Assembly: GCF_040115645.1 (NCBI RefSeq) | Contig: NC_089563.1 | Coordinates: 496,001-560,000 of the forward strand | From: Euwallacea fornicatus | Taxonomy: Eukaryota; Arthropoda; Insecta; Coleoptera; Curculionidae | Direction: 5' to 3' | Length of the DNA stretch: 64,000 nt | In this document: piece after piece, positions 55,577 through 64,000 of the stretch | How positions within the stretch are numbered: position 1 is the first letter of the stretch | Layout: each line of letters begins with the position of its first letter | Made by a program: the position numbers and the translations under genes | The notes under the pieces: model-generated | Databases searched by the model: none | What the model saw: the letters and a program-made list of their open reading frames with translations, nothing else | What the model was told of the DNA's origin: nothing

Positions 55577-58283
55577 ATGGAGAAGTCCTATGCCAATCTG
55601 GAATCTATTGAAAAGTAAGTGCCTTCTATAACATTAGTTGATTTTGTTAAATATAATATTATAAATACTATAAAAATAATCTCAGTTGGAATTACATAAA
55701 GCTAAATGTTGATATAAATATTTGCTAGAACACAAGATTATACTTAACTTATTATACTTATAATATTCATTTGGATGAATTGATAAGATGGTTCATCTGG
55801 ATTAAGTTATTTCTAGGAAAAAAAATTCTGCTAAGGGAAACTATCCTTTGAAAGCTTATTTTTTCATCTCTAAATTTTTGCCAGCCTTCTTTCTATGGCT
55901 AATGGAAAATGTACAAATGTCCTTCCTTAACTGAGTTAAAGGTCTCTCTTTGAAAGGAGATTTTGATGAAAGTTGCATTTACACGATAAGACGCATTTCA
56001 AATTCCAATAAAGTTTCCGCCTACCTCTCCCAATTCAATATTTGATTCTTAAATTAAAAAAGAGAAAGATTGATTTTTCTAATTATAAATATTGATCTGA
56101 GTAAGGTGGGTGCAAATGCCCTTCGCGACATAAGCATAAATACATGTCCTTCGTATTGGTTCCTAACGAGTTAAATGTCTCTGGGTTTCAATTTTTAATC
56201 TAAATAGTACTTGTCTGAGTAGAACGATCCTTTTCAATCTCACTATCTTTCACTACATTACAATTTCAACTAATTATGATCTTTGGTATTCCAGCATCCA
56301 CGAGCAGCTCAAGAAACTTTCCAACAATGACAACATCCACCAACTAGCACACCAGGGATTAGAATTGTGGAGAAGGGAAAATGCCAGGGCTTCTTTGAGT
56401 CAGCTTAAGGCAGATGTTGCCCAAATTGCAGAGGAAATGCTCTACAACTTCTTTCCGCAAGACCCCAGTTACACTAAACCTGAAGAACTGTCGGATTTAG
56501 TATCTGCGTAAGAACAACTGGAAACTAAATATATTAACAATCTGTTGTTAATAAGACATATCATCGCACATATTTTGTGCAATCAACAAAGATATCTATC
56601 AGCGAGTCCGCTCAATTTAATTAAGATAATACAAAGTGCCTTAATTAGTATTTGGGTTTTAGTTATGAAAGAAGTGATGGAAATTCGAGATCTGGTCTAT
56701 ATTCAAAAATGAGATATGGCAATGCAAAAAATTCAGAACCGATTAGTAATTTTTTTTAATGAAGTAGGTAAACTTGGCATGGGACTAGGAAGAAATATCT
56801 ATCATTTATGGAAAACCACACTGAAAAAAATTATTATCGTTAGGTGGGAATTTCCACACAAATGAGAAAATATAGTATTGGTGGCAGTAGAAACTAGATA
56901 GGAAAAATTTCTCATAAAGTTGTTTATTTACTTTTTTGATCCCATTTTCTCCGAATCATTAACTTCCTGCAAGTCTTGTTTTTCGTTGAGATCAGTAGAT
57001 TTTCTGCATCATACTGCTATTGACACACCACTTCTTCCACTCGTCCGATCACCCTTCACCAGACACAACCTTCTTATCCAAATCTAAAAACATCATTTCA
57101 GGTATGTGCACTCTGAGACTTACGATACAATATTCTCTTGCCTCAAAGCAACCAACAGCAAAGAAGATCTGCATCTATATAAAATATCCAAAGAATTCTG
57201 CCGAAATAATGGCACACCAAAGCAACTAGGAACGACTTTTTACAATTTTATTCCAAATGCTGCTGTACGATGTTCAAACATGTTATTTTGAATAAAAGTA
57301 AAACATATGTTTTTAGGTGGTAGAGTTGTCTATGATAGGCAGCAAAACAACTCCAATGGAAAAGCTCAAAAACCTTCAGTTGACTTATGACTACATATTT
57401 GCTGAAGTTAAAGGAGCTTTGATTTCTGTGATTTCCAAATACTCTGGTACAGTATTGAAATGTCGTAAATTCGTCCATAAAAATTGAACTTTCAGAAAAA
57501 GAAGTAGAACTTCCCTTTATGGATAACAAAGAGGCCTTCCCTATTGTCATGGCCGTTATCCTAAAATCGAAGTTATTTTACTTCGTTAGCGAATTGAATT
57601 ACATAAAGGAATTCGGCTTTGATTTTATAAAGAATCTTAAGGAATTTAGGTAAGACCTATACAGAGGGTTCCATGGCAAGAAGAAAACAATTAAGGAGAT
57701 GAATGTATAAAAAAAGTCCTCTATAAAGTTTCAATTTGTAATGGTCTAAGAAACACTCAGTAATTTTTTTTTAATTTTTATTCACACTATTAAATATTTA
57801 CTCAAATTAGAGCTCTCTAATTCCACATGAGAGAAATTTTAAAACAACATGTGAAAAAGTATACACATTTCTTATCCGGCACTGCTTTCGCTGTGGTTCG
57901 AGGTTGTCTAACAAACTAAACACATTTTTAACAACTATTTTTATAAATAAAAAAAAAATAAAAACTAAATATTTCTTAAACCGTTGAAAATCCCCCTATT
58001 TACATTACTTTTTTGTTGGAAATGTACGTATTTATGTTGCAGGGAAATTTATGAAGTATTCAATAGCTGCGTTGAGCAAATTTTTAGTATTAAACCAACA
58101 ACTAGTGATTCAGATGATGCAGAAAAACTCGCCAATGAAATGAGTGTCTGTGATGCCATAAAGTTCATCGAATCGCAGAATAGGGAAGATAAATCTGAGA
58201 GTCAAACGATATTCAATGAGGAACAAGATCGACTTGCAAGACTGATAACTTCGGCCACGACTGAACATTTACAAATTTCTTAA
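55577..58283 (+). CDS. VPS9-domain protein, closest to the VARP/ANKRD27 type
   Basis: Exons are 55577-55614, 56295-56507, 57102-57264, 57317-57446, 57496-57649 and 58043-58283, giving 312 residues. VPS9 domains are exchange factors for Rab5-type GTPases on endosomes. The helical part contains AYVHSETYDTIFSCL, similar to the YVHHEIYNLIF region of VARP. The core has MEKLKNLQLTYDYI, then FPIVMAVILKSKLF and ELNYIKEFGF, which parallels the NLSYIKNFRF of VARP. There are no ankyrin repeats or other domains, so this is a compact VPS9-only protein. The acidic residues that usually precede the hydrophobic helix (ADD in Rabex-5 and VARP) read NKE here, so exchange activity is doubtful. AATAAA is at 58456. 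Introns 1 (0.7 kb) and 2 (0.6 kb) show nothing notable. Confidence 0.7.
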
Positions 58284-58455
58284 TTGTATAATGAAAATGT
58301 CTGAATTGAGGACTGAATAAGAGAAGCATATTTAACTCATTACAACCCTCACTTCTTACATCAATCTAAGATTTAAACTTCGTTCAGGTCACGATGTATT
58401 TTACAACCTTAGTGTATAATGTGCAATTATTAATTTTTTTTAGTGAATAATAGAA

Positions 58456-58461
58456 AATAAA
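58456..58461 (+). terminator. AATAAA polyadenylation signal of the VPS9-domain gene
   Basis: AATAAA lies about 175 bp after the stop codon, followed by T-rich sequence. Confidence 0.5.
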
Positions 58462-60503
58462 TATATTTCCTTAAAATTGAATCAAAACGGATCTTCTAGA
58501 TCTGTTTTTCTTAGAATCTAAAGGTCTTGAAACCTATAGGTTCTCAGAGTCTCTGAGTCTACAGGTCTTCCTTACTGGATGATAAAAAATAAAATGGGTG
58601 AGTCATGAGCTAATTTCAAGGTAAAAACTTCATATAAAGGCATTCCCTAAATTTCTTCCAAATTGGTTTACAGAGTATTGAAGTTTCACCTTTTTTTTCC
58701 ATTTTTCATCAGCTTTTCTGTTATTTGTAAAGATAATTGACTCAAAATTGATGGAAACAATCATTTTAGCATTAGAAATGAACTGAATCAACATTTATTT
58801 AAAATGGTCTAAAGGGCGTTACTTTTTTTCTGGTCGCTCTCAATATTTTACATCGCAATTTTTTTTATGACATTTTTAGATTTTGTTCATTGCCTTCATT
58901 TAATTCTTTATGTCTTTTATTAGCTTGTTTGCGTCTTCAGTTGGTTTTATTAGGAACAACGGTATAAGAGATATTTGCAAAAATACCTTCACATGTTCGC
59001 TCCGGTTGACCTAACCATGCGATAAAACGTCATGAACTTGAAAAATTTTAAGTACTCGTCAAACTATTAAAATAGACCCAGAATTTTTCATAGAACCCGA
59101 CAGCCCATGAGAAGACACTGGTATAATCGTGTATTTTGGTAGGAGGAGGACATTTTTAACAATTATTTTGATTATAATCCAAATTAGTAATTTTAATTTT
59201 TCTAAATATTTCTTAAACTATTGTGCCCGATAAAAAAAATGAGAGGAATAAAGTTAATGAACAAAATCTAAAGAAGCTATGAAAAAAGTTCTGATGTAAA
59301 ATATTGAGAGCAACCATGAAAAAAGTAAAGATTAAATAATTGTAATTTCACTTTAGTCGTAATACTAAAATGATTCTTACTGCCAATTTTGAATTAATTA
59401 TTTTTACAAGTAACAGATAAACTGATAAAAATCGAAAAGATAACATTAATACCCTGTGAAATAAAATGGAAACTATTTAGGACATGTCTTTATATGAAGT
59501 TTTTATCTGAAAATAAGCTCATAAAGTCATCCATTTTATTTTTTTATCATTTATTGAGAAACACTTCGCAGTTGTGACTCTTCAGAAACCTTCCTTGTCG
59601 CTGACCCAAGATGCTCTTATAGTAACCTGATAAGAATTTAATAATTCTGATCGTATTAACAAAAAGTCGAAGATAAATGTTATTCTTTTAAATGGAAATC
59701 CCCTTTCCCATCAGTTATAATTTCTTTGGTCTAAGATGAATATTTAGCCAAAATCAATTTAATTTCATACAAATATTTAATTATCGGCCGATACTTTTAT
59801 TGTTGGAGCAATATGAGACTTCATCTGCAGGAATTAATTTCGAAGTAAAATAGTTTAATAACAGTTCAAATGATTTCAGAAGATTATTATCGAATTGCCC
59901 ATCTCTATCTAAGGCAAGAGCTCGCATCACTTCTCTATCTGAATCTCCGTTTTCCGCGCTCCCGAACGAAGAGCCATTTTTTACGACTTTCCCTTGCTGT
60001 ATCAACATCTTCATCGTCTGCAAATTTCCTGTATTTCAAATGACTCGTGCCTGTGAACTTGTTGTATAAACAAAAGGAAAGTTCAGACATTGTGAGCTTT
60101 TAAACCTGAATAGTAATTAAAATGTTTTCGATTAAAAAATTGAGTTCATGTGAATTGATTTAATGCGCCAGAAGCGAATATATTATCTACCGTCTCATAA
60201 ATAATAACAAATTCAATGAAACCACTATCTATTATTAACACAGTGATAATCCAAATCGATTTCGTAGATTCGTTTTCGCTGACGTAGAGTTACCTCGACG
60301 ACTATAAAAAAAGTTTGTGTGAAACAGAGAATATTCAATGGAATTAATTGACTAAAGGTTAAGAATCTGTACTTGAAAACAAATCACGAAGAAAATATTC
60401 GTCTAAGTGTTCTGGTTCAAAGTGTGGACAATAAGTGAAGTACCATTATTTTATTTAAACCAGACATATATCGATCTGTTGTTTTGCTGCAAATTGGGTC
60501 GAA
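58462..60503. other. Intergenic; possible short minus-strand gene remnant at 59781-60090
   Basis: The stretch 58570-59530 contains an inverted pair: the sequence around 58795-58870 (GTCTAAAGGGCGTTACTTTT side, CTCTCAATATTTTACATC) recurs in reverse near 59275-59340, so this is a decayed fold-back of about 0.95 kb. At 59781-60090 two minus-strand frames are open in succession: a Met-initiated one (MSELSFCLYNKFTGTSHL) to 59935 and another containing DREVMRALALDRDGQFDNNL to 59781. They may be a frameshifted small gene; no family was recognised. Confidence 0.4.
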
Positions 60504-63500
60504 ATGACGGAAGTGTTGAGAGATTTTCCGGCAGGTCCCTTGGACTTCTACAGGAAGAAGGCTTCCTTTGATTGGAAGCAGTTGAAGGTCTTTCTATTTG
60601 GCGAAGACGAGGTCAGATATTTGGTAAGTCGGAGCGAAAATGTGAATTCTCGAAAACTTCCTGATCATTAAAAATCTAGCTACCAAGGAAACAACCCCTA
60701 ATTTTCGTTCTAGAACAACCTCTACAATGAAATTGACAAATATCCAGAATTCCAACCGAATAACAAAGTTCTCACGTTTGATGAGCAACGAAGAATTGCC
60801 TATAGACAGGCTGCTATTATCCGAGCAAACCAGGACAAACTGTAAGGCAATTCAAACAAGTTTCAATAACACAATCAAACCAAAAACTTTTATTGCGGAA
60901 GTTTTTACGTGGCGGAAATAATTTTTATTTATTTCAGGTACCATCCAAAATTTAACATGTTTGGGTACTATGCACCAGCAGCTGAAGTGAAGCTCGGACT
61001 AGGAGTTAAGCTCTTTACTGGCATGCTAGAAAAGCTAGGAAGCGATAGACATAAACAACTCATTGCGGATATTAAAAATGGAAAAGTATGGCATATTAGA
61101 CACTCAATTAAATTATTTTTCGCTATTTTTAATTAAGCCCAAATTTTTTTACAAAATTGAGCGCAATATGTAACCAAACGCTCGAATTCAATTAGAGATG
61201 GAAAGGAAAACCTAAATTTTTGAGCCTTTTTAAAACTTATTTTTAATTCTGGTCAAGACATGGCCAACAGATATTAATTAGAGCGGAAACATAAGAAATC
61301 GCAACTAAGACATGATAAGGAGAAACTGAGCAGGAGCTCTGAAGTGATCTTTGCGGTGAAAAAGTTCTTCGATGGGGAGCAAAATGAGTAAGACGAGAGT
61401 AGGATAGGACTGAAAAAAGTGCAAAAAACCGATCTTTCAAGGAAGAAAATTTCTCTGAACCTAAAATGAAATTAGCACAAACAGAAAGTTGGAATAGAAT
61501 TAGCCATATGACGCTCCTACTTAAAATGTCTTTTAGATAAGTGGTTGTTTCTGTCTAACCGAAATCTCCCATGGGACCAACGTTAAAGGGATGAGGACCA
61601 CTGCTACATACGATAAAGTAGCAAAGCAATTTATCATCAACACCCCTGATTTCGAGGCAGCAAAGTGCTGGGCGGGAAGTAAGCTATTTTAACAAGCTGC
61701 AAAGCTCATTTTTCTTTAAAAAAAAATTGAAGGCTTAGGCAATGCTGCAACTCACGCAGTTTTATACGCTCAACTCTATATCGATGGTAAATACAATGGC
61801 TTGCACACTTTCGTGGTGCCTATTCGCGACCCTTCCACTTTACTACCCTATCCTGGGGTGATAGTTGGTGATATGGGGGAGAAAATTGGACTTAATGGAA
61901 TTGATAATGGGTTAGTAGGGGCTTCTATATTATAAATAGAGAAAATAAATATTTCCAAAGGTTTTTGATGCTGAACAACTACCGAATTCCCCGTGAATAC
62001 CTGCTGAACCACACAGGAGATGTCCTTGAGGATGGACAATATGTGACCCCCTATGAAAAAGAGTCTGAAAGATTCGGAGCTTCGCTGTTAAGTCTTTCAG
62101 CTACCAGAGTTGAAGTGATTGTTCAGTCTGAAGTCTATGGAGGGTTCGCCCTTACAACTGCAATTCGATATTCTGGAGTGAGGAAACAGTTTGGGAACAA
62201 CGATGAAGAGATGCCAATTTTAGAATATCAAACACAGGTTGTTACTTCATGAAAATGAGATTCTACAACAGAAAACAGTGTTGCCTTTTAGCAATACCGT
62301 TTATTGCCTTATTTGGCGGCAGCTTACGTACTGAAAAGCTTTACGAGATTTGCCTTCCAAGCTTTTGAACAATACATGAATGAATTTAGAACTGACTCAA
62401 TATCATTGCTCGGAATTGAGTTGCATGTGGTGACTTCGGCAGCTAAACCTTTGACGGGGTGGATTATGAGGGATGCAATTCAATCCTGCAGAGAAGCCTG
62501 TGCTGGACACGGATACCTTAAAGGTATTCCTGTATTTCCTTTTACTGGTTAAAACGTGTATATGGAAATATTTTTACAGCTGCGGGACTTGGAGATATAA
62601 GGAATAATCAGGATGCTACTTTAACTTACGAAGGAGAGAATTGGGTTTTAATACAGCAAACCAGCAACTTTTTGCTGAAGTTGAGACCGAACATACTTTC
62701 AGGTGTGGAAGTGAGGTCACCCCTTAAATCAGTCGATTTTCTCAATAACATTTCTCCCATACTAAAGTCGAAATTCACTGCCAATACCTTTGAGGATGTT
62801 ATAAAGCCTGAGAGTGAGTAAGGACGCTGAGTTTCTGCTATTCTCGCTAATGATTCGCTAATGATCAGGTATTTTGTCCGCTTTCCAATGGTTGACGTGT
62901 TATCTGCTCAATCTTACCCATGAAAAACGAGAAGCTCGTGAGAAACTCGGAGAGTCCAGCTTTGCTTCCAGAAACAACACTCAGGTGTTTTACGCCAGGA
63001 AACTTGGAATAGCTTTTATCGAGGTAAACTGTCGCTAAAAGATTTTTATGTTTCGATTAACAGGATGAATTTGCAGCATTTTCTTCTTCAAAAATTCCTG
63101 GACAAAATTAGCGAAACCTCGGACCGAAGTTTAAGAACCATTTTGTTAAAGATATTTTCCCTCTATGGATTATTCAGCTTGGAGAAGTTTACTAATATTC
63201 TGTACCAAGGAGGATATATAACAGGAGACGCTCCTTCAATATTAATTCAAGACAGCATAATCGAACTGTGTCTTTTATTGAAGGATGACGCTGTTGCTTT
63301 AGTTGATGTTATTGCACCACCAGATTCGCTTTTGAATTCAGTTTTAGGAGCTTCAGATGGGCAGGTAAAGACATTTTAAAATATCGAAAAATGTTTTGAT
63401 ATACTTAGCTGGGAACATTGCTTATTTTAAGGTGTACCATCACCTGCGGAATTCTTTCTTTGCCTCACCATATGGAACGGGAAGGCCTTCTTGGTGGACG

Positions 63501-63551
63501 GATATTACCAACTGGAAAGATATTTCTATGTCAGCGAAACCAAAGCTATAG
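60504..63551 (+). CDS. ACOX3: Peroxisomal acyl-CoA oxidase, ACOX3 type
   Basis: Eleven exons: 60504-60623, 60714-60841, 60938-61085, 61537-61678, 61733-61910, 61961-62237, 62292-62523, 62580-62813, 62869-63023, 63077-63364 and 63432-63551. They encode 673 residues, normal for the family. The enzyme is an FAD flavoprotein that oxidises acyl-CoA to trans-2-enoyl-CoA and makes hydrogen peroxide; ACOX3 prefers branched chains. Landmarks in order: GPLDFYRKKASFDW, CLTEISHGTNVKGMRTTA, ATHAVLYAQL, FGASLLSLSATRV, SAIR-type RYSGVRKQFG, LPYLAAAYVL, CREACAGHGYL, LTYEGENWVL, SPLKSVDFL and LKDDAVALVDVIAPPDSLL. The last two and the APPD motif favour ACOX3 over ACOX1. The C-terminus is PKL, a variant of the SKL peroxisomal signal. 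The acceptor at 63076 is required, as the AG at 63063 leads to a stop. Confidence 0.93.
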
Positions 63552-64000
63552 GTCCTTCTTAATTCATTTTCTATCATTTCTTGTAACATAAAGATACACA
63601 AATATAAATAATGATTATTTTTATTAATGTAAAAAAAAATCATAACGATTACTGTTTGCTGTATCTTCCAGTCTTTAATGTGGTTGTTACATGCTTTATC
63701 TATATACTGGTCATGTCTGGATTCATTAATAGCTTTTTGGGCAGAAAAGATTCTGTTAAAATCCGTAAAGGCACGTTTTCTCAGATCGACATATAATTTC
63801 CAAAGGAACCTAGTATTGACTATTCAAGCGGGTTTTGCAAATTGTTCTCAAGAACAGATGTCTACCTTATGTGTTTTTACAATTGCTAATTCCAGATTTC
63901 GATACCAATAAATGGTTCCTCCCTCCTTATCCATAGGCTTTGACAATTGACTCAAGTAGATTTCATTCATTCCTCAACAAACGTTCATACCGTACATATC
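63552..64000. other. 3' region of the acyl-CoA oxidase gene
   Basis: No canonical AATAAA is clear; AATATAAATAAT near 63600 may serve. The remainder is AT-rich with no recognised feature up to the window end. Confidence 0.35.

Noticed and set aside
1..64000. tRNA, rRNA or other structured RNA genes
   Set aside because: No A/B-box pair with cloverleaf potential or rRNA-like stretch was noticed by eye; a covariance-model search would be needed to be sure.

Overview
The window looks like AT-rich nuclear DNA from an insect, most plausibly a beetle, though order and species are inferred. The basis is short introns (about 50-75 bp) with GT-AG borders, AATAAA signals after stop codons, a Jockey-clade non-LTR retrotransposon, and a large load of decayed Tc1/mariner and piggyBac DNA transposons, many with TACAGGGTG ends. 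No prokaryotic operon, rRNA, tRNA or CRISPR array was seen. All gene models are hand-built from splice signals and reading-frame arithmetic; none has been checked against transcripts or databases.

Conserved genes: a YIL108W-type zinc metallopeptidase (3125-4881, +); a TMEM17-like ciliary membrane protein (22050-26214, minus, first exon not found); a small VPS9-domain protein (55577-58283, +); and a complete 11-exon ACOX3-type peroxisomal acyl-CoA oxidase (60504-63551, +).

The main novelty is a family of uncharacterised paralogues, all on the plus strand and spread over 8.6-51.9 kb: 8601-9413, 10516-12708, 19360-21222, 30692-38046 and 48050-51917. They share N-terminal exon phases, charged or Ser/Pro-rich low-complexity regions, KR-rich motifs like nuclear localisation signals, and (in four) a C-terminal domain built on a GN motif, a C-x2-C pair, a conserved W and a beta-like FxV strand. 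The 30692 gene is reconstructed as 26 exons and 1395 residues. Its middle is a three-exon cassette (Z-X-Y) repeated four times, with nearly all introns in phase 1 and the introns duplicated along with the exons. I do not recognise this family.

Between and inside these genes lie mobile elements. Several are long fold-back elements with arms of 0.12-0.6 kb and remnants of mariner-type transposase (16320-16917, 23153-24837, 26694-27976, 33808-34454, 43970-45517, 49335-50380, 52642-55067). Others are a piggyBac-like element with perfect 18-bp terminal repeats and TTAA ends (43174-45852), a Tc1-like element (40365-42585), a fairly intact mariner (38553-39358) and a 5'-truncated Jockey element (13945-15780). 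Four fold-backs sit in introns of genes.
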